Assembly: GCA_015661715.1 (NCBI GenBank)
Contig: DQVN01000048.1
Span: forward strand, 1-17,599
Direction: 5' to 3'
DNA from: Sulfurivirga caldicuralii
Lineage (GTDB): Bacteria > Pseudomonadota > Gammaproteobacteria > Thiomicrospirales > Thiomicrospiraceae
DNA: 17,599 nt
Shown here: positions 1-6,798 of the stretch, one piece after another
Position numbering within the stretch: position 1 is the stretch's first letter
Layout of the letters: each line of letters opens with the position of its first letter
Made by a program: the position numbers and the translations under genes
Notes under the pieces: model-generated
What the model was told of the DNA's origin: nothing
Seen by the model: only the letters and a program-made list of their open reading frames with translations
Database searches by the model: none

Positions 1-543
1 AAACGTCAGGCCCAGGATGTGGTGGCTGAAGAAGCGCAACGGGCGGGTATGCCCTATGTCAACCACCGTTGGCTGGGGGGGATGTGGACCAACTATCAAA
101 CCATCAAGAAGTCAATCCAGCGCTTGAAAGAGCTGGAGACCATGGAGCAGGACGGCACTTTTGACAAGTTGATTAAGAAAGAGGCCCTGATGCTGCGCCG
201 GGAGAAGGAAAAACTGGAGCGCGCTCTGGGCGGGATCAAGAACATGAAGTCCAACGGCCGTCCGGCAGCGCTGTTTGTCATCGATGTGGGCAATGAGCAC
301 ATTGCGGTGAAGGAAGCACGCAAGCTGGGCATTCCAGTGGTGGGTATTGTGGATACCAACAATGATCCGGAAGGGATTGACTATGTCATTCCCGGCAATG
401 ATGACGCCATTCGTGCCATCAAACTGTATCTGAGCACAGCAGCGGACGCGGTGCTGGAAGGTAAGAATGCCATCACCACCCGGGTAGAGGGTGATGAGTT
501 TGTTGAGGCGGACGAAGTCGAAGAAGCTAAAAAAGAAGCTTAA
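1..543 (+). CDS. rpsB: 30S ribosomal protein S2 (3' part)
   Basis: The reading frame is open from base 1, so the 5' end of the gene lies outside the window; 180 codons and a TAA stop are visible. The product is the small-subunit ribosomal protein S2, which binds the 30S head/body junction together with S1. The sequence shows the S2 hallmark [12 protein letters not shown] near visible residue 20, then DGTFDKL, a [15 protein letters not shown] helix, LGGIKNM, and the C-terminal core [40 protein letters not shown]. The tail is acidic and then lysine-rich, as is usual. tsf follows 88 bases downstream, the widespread rpsB-tsf pairing, with a hairpin in the gap. Identification is secure; only the start is missing. 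Confidence 0.97.
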   Translation, partial: KRQAQDVVAEEAQRAGMPYVNHRWLGGMWTNYQTIKKSIQRLKELETMEQDGTFDKLIKKEALMLRREKEKLERALGGIKNMKSNGRPAALFVIDVGNEHIAVKEARKLGIPVVGIVDTNNDPEGIDYVIPGNDDAIRAIKLYLSTAADAVLEGKNAITTRVEGDEFVEADEVEEAKKEA

Positions 544-570
544 TTGGATCGGTGGACGATTCAGGCTTGC

Positions 571-591
571 AGCGCCCCGCTTCGGGGCGTT
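571..591 (+). terminator. rpsB-tsf intergenic hairpin (attenuator-like)
   Basis: A 7-bp perfect GC stem (CGCCCCG / CGGGGCG, loop CTT), extended by G-T and A-T pairs at its base, lies 28 bases after the rpsB stop. Only a broken T run follows (TTGCCGTTTA), so it should terminate weakly at best. A partial terminator or RNA-processing/stability hairpin in the rpsB-tsf gap is known from enteric bacteria; a similar role here (lowering tsf relative to rpsB) is inference. Confidence 0.6.
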
Positions 592-631
592 GCCGTTTAC
601 ACATAAGTTAACTGAATAAGAGGACAATCCC

Positions 632-1522
632 ATGGCAATTACAGCTGCAATGGTAAAAACCTTGCGTGAGCGTACTGGCGCAGGCATGATGGACTGCAAA
701 AAGGCGCTGTCTGAAACCAATGGAGACATGGAAGCGGCGGTGGATCTGCTGCGCAAAAAAGGCATGGCTAGCGCAGATAAGAAGGCGGATCGTGTCGCCG
801 CCGAAGGCATCATCGCCGTGGCCGTATCGGACGATGGCAAAAAAGCAGCGATCGTAGAAGTGAACTGTGAGACGGACTTTGTGGCCAAGGGGGATGATTT
901 CCAGAACTTTGCCAATGCCGTGGCTCAAGTCGTATTGGAAACAGGGGTTGTGGATCCGGAGCAGTTGGCCGAGCAGAAGTTGCCTTCTGGTCAGCGTGTG
1001 GATGAAGCCCGCCGTGAGCTGATCGCTAAGATCGGTGAGAATGTTCAGATTCGCCGTGCTGAGCTACTGCAGACAGAGAATGGCCGTATCGGTGTTTACC
1101 GTCATGGTGACCGCATCGGCGTAGTGGTGGTCATGGAAGGCGGTGATGATACGGTTGTGCGTGATGTGGCCATGCATATTGCAGCCTCCAAGCCGGCGGC
1201 CATTTCCGCAGACGATGTGCCCGCTGAGGTGATTGCCCGTGAGCGTGAAATCTTCACGGCCCAGGCGAAGGAGTCCGGTAAGCCGGATAACATCATCGAG
1301 AAGATGATCGAAGGGCGCATCAACAAATTCCTGAAGGAGATCACCTTGCTGGGTCAGCCATTTGTGAAGAATCCGGATCAAACGGTAGAGCAGTTGCTGA
1401 AAGAAATGGATGCTGTGGTGAACCAGTTTGCCCGTCTGGAAGTGGGCGAAGGGATCGAGAAGAAGGAAGAGAACTTTGCAGAGGAAGTGGCCAAGCAGGC
1501 GGCCGCAGCCCAGAAGAGCTGA
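632..1522 (+). CDS. tsf: Elongation factor Ts
   Basis: The 296-residue product is EF-Ts, the cytoplasmic guanine nucleotide exchange factor that releases GDP from EF-Tu so that it can rebind GTP and aminoacyl-tRNA. The N-terminal UBA-like module is clear ([24 protein letters not shown]), followed at about residues 75-90 by the core contact motif [14 protein letters not shown]. The C-terminal part carries GRINKFLKE and [14 protein letters not shown], both typical. Length is close to the usual 280-300. The ATG has an AAGAGGA ribosome-binding site 7 bases upstream. The gene is normally followed by pyrH; here a terminator and then the convergent hpf gene follow instead. Confidence 0.98.
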   Translation: MAITAAMVKTLRERTGAGMMDCKKALSETNGDMEAAVDLLRKKGMASADKKADRVAAEGIIAVAVSDDGKKAAIVEVNCETDFVAKGDDFQNFANAVAQVVLETGVVDPEQLAEQKLPSGQRVDEARRELIAKIGENVQIRRAELLQTENGRIGVYRHGDRIGVVVVMEGGDDTVVRDVAMHIAASKPAAISADDVPAEVIAREREIFTAQAKESGKPDNIIEKMIEGRINKFLKEITLLGQPFVKNPDQTVEQLLKEMDAVVNQFARLEVGEGIEKKEENFAEEVAKQAAAAQKS

Positions 1523-1547
1523 TTGCTAGTTTTAATCGGCCTAAAGC

Positions 1548-1581
1548 AAAAAACCGCGTCCTTGCAAGGTCGCGGTTTTTT
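1548..1581. terminator. Bidirectional Rho-independent terminator between tsf and hpf
   Basis: A stem formed by AAAAAACCGCG and CGCGGTTTTTT flanks a 12-base centre, TCCTTGCAAGGT, that can itself fold (CCT/AGG). The A run on one side and the T run on the other make it a terminator in both directions. It lies 25 bases after the tsf stop and 28 bases after the stop of the convergent hpf, so it can serve both transcription units. Confidence 0.9.
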
Positions 1582-1609
1582 TATGCTAAGAGGCAAAACT
1601 CAGGTTTGA

Positions 1610-1948
1610 TCAAGCAGACTCTTCCAACGCTTCCATCGCTTTTACGCCACCGCTTTTCTTGTTGTGGCCGCGGATTTTTTCCTTGTGTTTGACAATCTGA
1701 CGGTCTAGTTTTTTGATCATGCCGTCAATGGCTGCATACATATCATCCGCTTCATCCTTGGCAAAGAAATCGTGCCCAGCGACATGAACAGTGGCTTCAG
1801 CAATTTTGAACGCCCGCTCTGAGGTCAGGACTACATGAACATTTAATACCTGGTCGAAATGATGTTTGATCTTTTCCAGCTTTTTGCTGATGTGGTCACG
1901 GATGGCATCAGTAATGTCGATGTGATGACCGGTGATTTCCAATTGCAT
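1610..1948 (-). CDS. hpf: Ribosome hibernation promoting factor, short form (HPF/YfiA family)
   Basis: The 112-residue product belongs to the HPF/YfiA family, which binds the 30S decoding channel in stationary phase and promotes inactive 100S dimers or 70S storage. The N-terminus MQLEITGHHIDITDAIRDHI, the strand AEATVHVAGHDFFAKDEADDMYAAID and the basic helix KKLDRQIVKHKEK are diagnostic. It lacks the long-form C-terminal dimerisation domain, so it is the short type (about 95 residues in E. coli) with an extra tail of about 15 residues. I chose the ATG at 1948 because AAGGAG sits 5 bases before it; a GTG at 1954 overlaps that same site. It lies downstream of lptB on the same strand with an 84-base gap that may hold its own promoter. 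The usual partner rpoN is absent. Confidence 0.93.
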   Translation of the reverse strand: MQLEITGHHIDITDAIRDHISKKLEKIKHHFDQVLNVHVVLTSERAFKIAEATVHVAGHDFFAKDEADDMYAAIDGMIKKLDRQIVKHKEKIRGHNKKSGGVKAMEALEESA

Positions 1949-1992
1949 GGTCACTCCTTATGGTTAGTTTGTGTCAAGAACGCAGTTTCCAA

Positions 1993-2019
1993 TTTATAGC
2001 AGGGCGTCGGTAGATTCAA
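1993..2019 (-). promoter_or_regulatory. Candidate sigma-70-type promoter for hpf
   Basis: On the minus strand, TTGAAT (2014-2019) and TATAAA (1993-1998) are separated by 15 bases, inside the 84-base lptB-hpf gap. The spacing is shorter than the ideal 17, so the match is only suggestive. It would let hpf respond independently of the lpt operon. Confidence 0.35.
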
Positions 2020-2032
2020 GTACAAGGTTCAA

Positions 2033-2758
2033 TTAGACGGTAAAGTCTTCGCCCAAATAGTGGGCGCGGACATCCGGGTTGTGCAAAATTTCAGTGGGGC
2101 TGCCTTGGGCGAGGATGCGCCCTTCAGCCAGAATATAGGCGGTGTCGCAAACGCCGAGGGTTTCGCGTACATTGTGGTCGGTGATCAGCACGCCAATATC
2201 ATGTTGTTTCAGGTGCTGGATAATATGCTGGATCTCTTTGACGGAGATGGGATCAACGCCGGCAAAAGGCTCATCCAGGAGGATGAATTTGGGTTCAACG
2301 GCCAGGGCGCGGGCGATTTCCACTCGCCGGCGCTCGCCCCCTGATAGGGCTTGTCCGGGTTGATCGATGATGTGGTTGATTTGCAATTGATCCAATAGTT
2401 CGCCCAGTTTGGCTTCCTGTTGGCGTAAAGTCAGGTTGGGCCGCATTTGCAGAATGGCCAGAATATTTTCTTTAACCGTCAGCTTGCGGAAGACGGAGGC
2501 CTCTTGCGGCAGATAGCCGATACCTTTGCGTGCCCGTTCGTGAATGGGCAGATGGGTGATGTCATCTTGATCGATGAAAATCTGCCCCTGATCCACGGGC
2601 ACCAAGCCCATCATCATATAGAAGGTGGTGGTTTTACCCGCACCATTGGGCCCCAACAGGCCGGTGACCTGTCCACTGAACACATCAATATCCACTGAAG
2701 TGACCACTTGGCGTTTACGGTAGCTTTTGGCCAGTCCTCGGGCATAGAAATGACTCAT
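2033..2758 (-). CDS. lptB: LPS export ABC transporter ATP-binding protein LptB
   Basis: The 241-residue cytoplasmic ATPase powers the LptB2FG transporter, which extracts lipopolysaccharide from the inner membrane and pushes it along the LptC-LptA bridge. Walker A is GPNGAGKTT (residues 36-44), the Q-loop region is [13 protein letters not shown], the signature is [15 protein letters not shown], Walker B is [13 protein letters not shown] and the H-loop is ITDHN. The EASVF and [10 protein letters not shown] segments are typical of LptB rather than of amino-acid transporters. Length matches the family (241 in E. coli). Its ATG overlaps the lptA stop in an ATGA, indicating translational coupling. 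LptF and LptG are not in the window, as is usual. Confidence 0.97.
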   Translation of the reverse strand: MSHFYARGLAKSYRKRQVVTSVDIDVFSGQVTGLLGPNGAGKTTTFYMMMGLVPVDQGQIFIDQDDITHLPIHERARKGIGYLPQEASVFRKLTVKENILAILQMRPNLTLRQQEAKLGELLDQLQINHIIDQPGQALSGGERRRVEIARALAVEPKFILLDEPFAGVDPISVKEIQHIIQHLKQHDIGVLITDHNVRETLGVCDTAYILAEGRILAQGSPTEILHNPDVRAHYLGEDFTV

Positions 2759-3303
2759 GGGGATCCGCCTGTCTGTTTGCTTTCTTCCGGGGGCAGCACC
2801 ACATGGACGCGCTCTTTTCCCTGGCTTTCCGCCTTTAAGGTATGGGTGGTCAGATAGTAGAGAATGCGGGCGCCGGAAAGCATTTCACCTTTTTCCCGGG
2901 TGATCCTGGCTTTTTGCTCCAGCAGCAGTTGTTTTTGGGGTGTGAGGGTGTAGGTGATGGTCAGCGCTTGCCCGTGTGTCCAGCTGTTTTGGGCATAGTC
3001 ATATTTTTTGAATCGGGCCGGTTTGCCGCGGGCGATAAGCTTTTTCAGTTTATTTTGTTCGACATAAACATCCAAGGTGTCGGCATAAAGCTCAAATTTT
3101 CCCTGGCGGACGGTGACATGGCCGCTGTAGCGGGCGTGTTGCGCCTTTTGGCTGGCCTGCAGCTTGTCCGCTTCAATATGTACCGGCTGGTTGCTGTCCG
3201 GATCCGTGTCGGGGGATGCGGCCTGCGCTGGAGCGAACAGTATATTCAGGCTCAGCAGCAGGGTCAGTTTATAAAGTGGGCGGTGCAAACTCACTAATGA
3301 CAT
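2755..3303 (-). CDS. lptA: Periplasmic LPS transport protein LptA
   Basis: The product is the periplasmic bridge protein that passes LPS between LptC and the outer-membrane LptD. The N-terminus is a signal peptide (hydrophobic [11 protein letters not shown], then a likely cleavage after APAQA). The mature part has the OstA/LptA beta-jellyroll pattern: [22 protein letters not shown], then [12 protein letters not shown] and [19 protein letters not shown]. The length of 182 residues is normal. The ATG at 3303 has no spaced ribosome-binding site, because AAGGA runs into the ATG itself. A GTG three codons later (3294) has AAGGA at 8 bases and may be the true start. Either way the gene overlaps the end of lptC, and its stop overlaps the lptB start by 4 bases. 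Confidence 0.93.
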   Translation of the reverse strand: MSLVSLHRPLYKLTLLLSLNILFAPAQAASPDTDPDSNQPVHIEADKLQASQKAQHARYSGHVTVRQGKFELYADTLDVYVEQNKLKKLIARGKPARFKKYDYAQNSWTHGQALTITYTLTPQKQLLLEQKARITREKGEMLSGARILYYLTTHTLKAESQGKERVHVVLPPEESKQTGGSP

Positions 3304-3829
3304 CCTTTTTGATCATGAGGGTCTGGCGCTCAAGCCACCAGTCCAATCCTGTTCCCCGGGTCCAGTTGGGGCCTTGGGTTATTCTAACGGTCTCAGGCGT
3401 GCTCAGGTGCTGCTGAGGGTGATCATAGTGGAGCATGGCCGTTTCCAGTACCAATGGGTGGGCGTTGTTCAGCGCCATGCGCTGCAGGCGAACCTGTCCG
3501 GAAAGGCGGAGGGTCGAGCGGGTGAGCATACCCTGTTCAGCACGCAATGTATAGGTGGTGTCGTTTCGTATCAGCAGGCCGGTGGGTTGTTCCAGATGTG
3601 TGCGTTGGTGCTGCTGGTTGTGGGTGGCAAGTTTAGCCTGCAGGTAGATGAGTTGCTGTTGCGGTGAGAAGTGCCACTGTTGTACCTGTTGCGCCTGCCA
3701 GGCGGGTCGTGTCTGTTGGGTGTGAACTGGCGTAGGCGCGGGCGGCGGTGTCGGTGAGCGGGATAGTATGACAATGGCGGCAATGGTGAGCAGCGCGGTG
3801 GGCCATTTGAGCAGTTGCCACCTTTTCAT
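3269..3829 (-). CDS. lptC: LPS export system protein LptC
   Basis: This 186-residue protein is the bitopic inner-membrane component that accepts LPS from LptB2FG and hands it to LptA. It has one N-terminal membrane segment (about residues 9-24, WPTALLTIAAIVILSR), then a proline-rich linker (PTPPPAPTP) and a periplasmic OstA-like domain with the strands AEQGMLTRSTLRLSGQV, HPLVLETAMLHYDHPQQHLSTPE and GTGLDWWLERQTLMI, the last resembling the 'GxGL..D' end common in LptC. Sequence is poorly conserved in this family, so the call rests strongly on position between kdsC and lptA. It starts 5 bases after the kdsC stop, and its 3' end overlaps the annotated lptA start by 35 bases. Confidence 0.9.
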   Translation of the reverse strand: MKRWQLLKWPTALLTIAAIVILSRSPTPPPAPTPVHTQQTRPAWQAQQVQQWHFSPQQQLIYLQAKLATHNQQHQRTHLEQPTGLLIRNDTTYTLRAEQGMLTRSTLRLSGQVRLQRMALNNAHPLVLETAMLHYDHPQQHLSTPETVRITQGPNWTRGTGLDWWLERQTLMIKKDVISEFAPPTL

Positions 3830-3834
3830 GGTGT

Positions 3835-4359
3835 TTACCTCAGGTAGAAGGCCATGATTTCATCCCAGGCGCCTTGGGATTTTAGGATCAGCTCGCACAG
3901 TTCACGCACAGCCCCCTGTCCACCGGGATGCTGGCTGATAAAGTGGACATGCTCTTTCAGGATGGGATCGGCATTGGCGGGCATGCCTGCCAGGCCTACC
4001 CGGCGCAGAAGGGGCAGGTCCAGAATGTCATCACCCATATAAGCCACTTGATCGGGCTGCAGGCCGCACTCGTGCAACAGCTTTTCAAAGGTGGGCAGTT
4101 TATCGGGCACGCCCTGATAGATATATTTGACTTGCAGATCCGCCATGCGACGAGTAACCACCTCGGAGGTACGCCCGGTGATAATGCCAAGATCAATGCC
4201 GGCCTGGCGCAGCATCACCATGCCGTGGCCATCTCGGGTATGGAAGGCTTTGTATTCAATGCCATTGTCGCCATAGAACAGGCGGTTGTCGGTGAGTACC
4301 CCATCCACATCCAGCAGGAGCAGACGGATCTTGCGTGCGCGTTCAGTCAGGTCTGTCAT
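3835..4359 (-). CDS. kdsC: 3-deoxy-D-manno-octulosonate 8-phosphate phosphatase KdsC
   Basis: KdsC hydrolyses Kdo-8-phosphate to Kdo, the first sugar of the LPS inner core, in the cytoplasm. The 174-residue protein is a small HAD phosphatase without a cap domain, matching the usual tetrameric form. Motif I is LLDVDGVLTD with nucleophile D17 and acid/base D19; motif II is IITGRTS (T61); the conserved lysine is K87 in YQGVPDK; motif III is MGDDILDLP (D110, D111). The flexible C-terminal HPGGQGAVREL segment is the KdsC signature. The start ATG overlaps the stop of the exchanger gene upstream in an ATGA. In many relatives kdsD (arabinose 5-phosphate isomerase) lies between these two genes; it is absent here. 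Confidence 0.97.
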   Translation of the reverse strand: MTDLTERARKIRLLLLDVDGVLTDNRLFYGDNGIEYKAFHTRDGHGMVMLRQAGIDLGIITGRTSEVVTRRMADLQVKYIYQGVPDKLPTFEKLLHECGLQPDQVAYMGDDILDLPLLRRVGLAGMPANADPILKEHVHFISQHPGGQGAVRELCELILKSQGAWDEIMAFYLR

Positions 4360-5348
4360 AGGGTTTTTACCGTGGCGAAGTAGAGGAGCAGAAGATAACC
4401 GAAAAATGCACCCATAAGCAAGGCGCCTTCCAAGCGGTTAATGTGCGCTGGACGGCCGGGACGGGGCAGGGCAAAGATGAGCATGGCCAGGGTGAAGCCC
4501 AGCATAATGGGGTAGTCGCGCACAATGATGTCCCCATTCAGGCTGGCGGGATAGATGAGGGCCGGCATGGCCATCACCGCCAGGAGATTGAACATATTGG
4601 AGCCAAGAATATTGCCCAGCATCAGGTCGGCCTCGCCTTTTCGGGCGGCGGTGATACCCGCGGCCAGTTCGGGCAGGCTGGTGCCGATCGCAACAATGGT
4701 CAGGCCAATAATGGCCTCGGAAACTCCGAAGATGTCGGCGATTTCCACTGCGCCCCATACCATCATGCGCGCTGAGAGCATCAGAACGATAAGCCCGCCA
4801 ATCGTCCAGATCAGTGCCTTTTTCAACGGGATTCGGGCCACTTCTTGCAGTTCGTGTTGTATTTCCTGTTCCAAGGGGTCGGTGGGTTCGCTCTGGCGGT
4901 TGATGTGGATCATCCACGCCATGCTGCCGAATAGGCCTAGCAACAGGAGGATACCGTCAATGCGTTGCAGTTCGCCGTCCAGCAGCAGCAGACCGGCTAA
5001 AATGGTTATGACAAGCAGCAAGGGCAGTTCCCGGCGTAGCACGCCGGATTGCACCATGACCGGCGTCAATAGGGCGGTTGCACCCAGTACTAACCCCACA
5101 TTGGCGATATTGGAGCCGATGGCGTTGCCAACGGCCAGTTCGGGCGCATGATCCAGCGCAGCCAGGATAGAGACGATGACTTCCGGCATGGAGGTGCCAA
5201 AACCGAGCACCAACACACCGATAATCAGTGTGCTGACATTGAGGTGGATCGCCGTGCTGGCGGCGCCTTCGATAAAAATATCAGCGCTTTTAACCAGTAG
5301 CACTAAACCGATGAGCAGGGCAATGGCCGGTAGAAGCAGCTCGTTCAT
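4356..5348 (-). CDS. yrbG: Calcium/sodium antiporter, YrbG family
   Basis: The 330-residue inner-membrane protein belongs to the Na+/Ca2+ exchanger (CaCA) superfamily. It shows the two inverted alpha repeats: VLGFGTSMPEVIVSILAALD followed by AVGNAIGSNIANV, and later IVAIGTSLPELAAGITAARKG followed by MLGNILGSNMFNL. About ten hydrophobic segments are present, with a charged cytoplasmic loop (about residues 150-170, EPTDPLEQEIQHELQE) between the halves. Length fits the bacterial YrbG type (325 in E. coli). It is the first gene of the minus-strand kdsC-lpt operon, behind a divergent promoter region. Ion specificity cannot be read from sequence, and the link to LPS synthesis is only positional. 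Confidence 0.93.
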   Translation of the reverse strand: MNELLLPAIALLIGLVLLVKSADIFIEGAASTAIHLNVSTLIIGVLVLGFGTSMPEVIVSILAALDHAPELAVGNAIGSNIANVGLVLGATALLTPVMVQSGVLRRELPLLLVITILAGLLLLDGELQRIDGILLLLGLFGSMAWMIHINRQSEPTDPLEQEIQHELQEVARIPLKKALIWTIGGLIVLMLSARMMVWGAVEIADIFGVSEAIIGLTIVAIGTSLPELAAGITAARKGEADLMLGNILGSNMFNLLAVMAMPALIYPASLNGDIIVRDYPIMLGFTLAMLIFALPRPGRPAHINRLEGALLMGAFFGYLLLLYFATVKTL

Positions 5349-5356
5349 GAGGTTCT

Positions 5357-5384
5357 TTGATCAAGACAAAGCGCGTATTATATA
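5357..5384 (+). promoter_or_regulatory. Candidate promoter for the 5417/mla operon
   Basis: TTGATC (5357-5362) and TATATA (5379-5384) are spaced by 16 bases on the plus strand, in the 68-base gap between two divergent operons. It would start transcription about 25 bases before the first gene. The AT-rich core contrasts with the GC-rich coding sequence around it. Confidence 0.5.
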
Positions 5385-5406
5385 AGTAAGTTTTATGATA
5401 GGTACA
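5377..5406 (-). promoter_or_regulatory. Candidate promoter for the yrbG-kdsC-lpt operon
   Basis: A perfect TATAAT lies on the minus strand at 5377-5382, with only a weak -35 element (TGTACC at 5401-5406, 18-base spacing). It shares bases with the plus-strand -10 element, so the two divergent operons may not fire from the same DNA at once. Confidence 0.45.
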
Positions 5407-5416
5407 GAGTATAAGG

Positions 5417-6004
5417 GTGGCATATACATTGAATAATATTGAAATAGGTGCTATGGGTTGGGACTGTGAGCAGTTCTATCCCCACGATCTGCCAGAGGAT
5501 TGGCGGTTGGAGTATTACGCCAATTACTTTTCTGCGCTACTGGTGCCCTCCAGCCAGTGGCCTGAGTGGGATGAGGCGGACTGGACTGACTTTCTGGATA
5601 GGAGTGACACCTTGCGCTGGATCGGATTCGGCTTCAAGGCGGCGCCGGATGACAGCCAGGCAGCGCGATTGCATGAAGTGTTAACAGAGATTGCGGCGCG
5701 GGGGCAGGCGGTGGGGTTGTTTTCCCATGAGCCTTTGCCGGATGAGCTGTTGCAGTGGCCGGTGACCTGGTTTGATCGTGCGGATGGGCGTGGTCAGTGG
5801 CGGTGGCGGCAGCTTAGTGGTGCACCGGCGGGGTGGTTGGATGCACTGCCGGCGGAGGCGCGGGCGCAGCGGCAGATATTGGAGGCATTTGCTGCAAGCC
5901 TGCCGCAAGACAGGAATGGGGCACCCTTTATTGTCAAACAGGGCTGCGCTAACATGCAGGCACTGACACAATTCAAACGGTTGACGGAGCTTTTGGGTCT
6001 GTGA
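5417..6004 (+). CDS. Uncharacterised protein, possibly a reduced DUF72/YecE-like protein
   Basis: I do not recognise this 195-residue cytoplasmic protein with certainty. It has no signal peptide or membrane segment. The N-terminus, IGAMGWDCEQFYPHDLPED followed by WRLEYYANYFSALLVPSS, recalls the opening of DUF72 proteins (GxxGW, FYP, LxYYAxxF), but the strand that normally follows (VEVNxTFY-like) is replaced by LLVPSSQW and the protein is shorter than the usual 240-300 residues. The middle is tryptophan-rich and acidic. The start is uncertain: the GTG at 5417 touches the AAGG of its own ribosome-binding site, whereas a TTG at 5429 has AAGGGTGG 8 bases upstream. It is the first gene of the plus-strand operon, and its TGA overlaps the mlaF ATG by one base, implying coupled translation with the Mla system. 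Confidence 0.8.
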   Translation: MAYTLNNIEIGAMGWDCEQFYPHDLPEDWRLEYYANYFSALLVPSSQWPEWDEADWTDFLDRSDTLRWIGFGFKAAPDDSQAARLHEVLTEIAARGQAVGLFSHEPLPDELLQWPVTWFDRADGRGQWRWRQLSGAPAGWLDALPAEARAQRQILEAFAASLPQDRNGAPFIVKQGCANMQALTQFKRLTELLGL

Positions 6005-6798
6005 TGGATGTACATATTCGCGTGGAGAATCTGACTTTCAGGCGTGGAGCGCGCAAGATCTTCGACAACTTGAGCCTGGAGATTCCTCGCGGTCAGGTGG
6101 TGGCGATTATGGGGCCCAGTGGTACCGGCAAGACTACTTTGTTGAAGCTGATTGCCGGGCAGTTGACGCCGGAGAAAGGTCGGGTGCTTGTGGATGGGGA
6201 GGATGTCCACCGCCTATCGCGGCGCCGTCTGTTTGCGCTGCGCCAGCGCATGGGGATGTTGTTTCAAAGTGGTGCATTGCTGACTGACCTCAATGTCTTT
6301 GACAATGTGGCCTTTCCATTGCGTGAGCACACCAATTTGTCTGAAAACCTGATCGAGCGATTGGTGTTGATGAAGTTGCAGGCGGTGGGACTGCGGGGGG
6401 CGCGCCATATGATGCCCTCGGCCCTTTCCGGTGGCATGGCGCGTCGAGTGGCCCTGGCGCGGGCCATTGCCATGGATCCGGATATGATTATGTATGACGA
6501 GCCCTTTGTGGGGCAGGACCCGATCACCATGGGGGTGTTGGTTACCTTGGTGCGTAAGCTCAACACCAGCCTGGGGCTGACCAGTGTGGTGGTCTCCCAC
6601 GATGTGCAAGAGGTGCTTTCCATTGCGGATTATGTTTATGTCATTTCTCAGGGGCAGGTGATGGCGCAGGGAACGGTGGAGGTCATTCGCAACAGCGATG
6701 ATCCCTATGTGCGCCAGTTTCTCCAGGGGGCGCCCGATGGGCCGGTGCCGTTCCATTTTCCGGCGGAGGATTATAAAAAGGACTTGGGCCTATGCTGA
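6004..6798 (+). CDS. mlaF: Phospholipid transport ABC ATPase MlaF
   Basis: The 264-residue ATPase drives the MlaFEDB complex, which moves phospholipids between the inner membrane and the periplasmic carrier MlaC to maintain outer-membrane lipid asymmetry. Walker A is GPSGTGKTT (residues 37-45), the Q-loop segment is GMLFQSGALLTDLNVFDNV (typical of MlaF/Ttg2A), the signature is LSGGMARRVALARAI, Walker B is MIMYDEPFVGQDP and the H-loop is VVSHDV. The C-terminal tail PDGPVPFHFPAEDY is also typical of MlaF. I chose the ATG at 6004 over the in-frame GTG at 6001, since it overlaps the upstream stop as TGATG. Its last 7 bases overlap mlaE. Confidence 0.97.
   Translation: MDVHIRVENLTFRRGARKIFDNLSLEIPRGQVVAIMGPSGTGKTTLLKLIAGQLTPEKGRVLVDGEDVHRLSRRRLFALRQRMGMLFQSGALLTDLNVFDNVAFPLREHTNLSENLIERLVLMKLQAVGLRGARHMMPSALSGGMARRVALARAIAMDPDMIMYDEPFVGQDPITMGVLVTLVRKLNTSLGLTSVVVSHDVQEVLSIADYVYVISQGQVMAQGTVEVIRNSDDPYVRQFLQGAPDGPVPFHFPAEDYKKDLGLC

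Noticed and set aside
112..915. Antisense open frame of 267 codons over rpsB and tsf
   Set aside because: It lies opposite two clearly conserved genes, spans their intergenic hairpin and shows no recognisable domain.
1523..1609. Possible small gene between tsf and hpf
   Set aside because: The gap is filled by the bidirectional terminator, and the short minus-strand frame crossing it (1378-1596) is a tsf shadow.
4555..5151. Plus-strand open frame of 198 codons opposite yrbG
   Set aside because: Serine/proline/arginine-rich composition typical of an antisense shadow; yrbG on the other strand has both alpha repeats.
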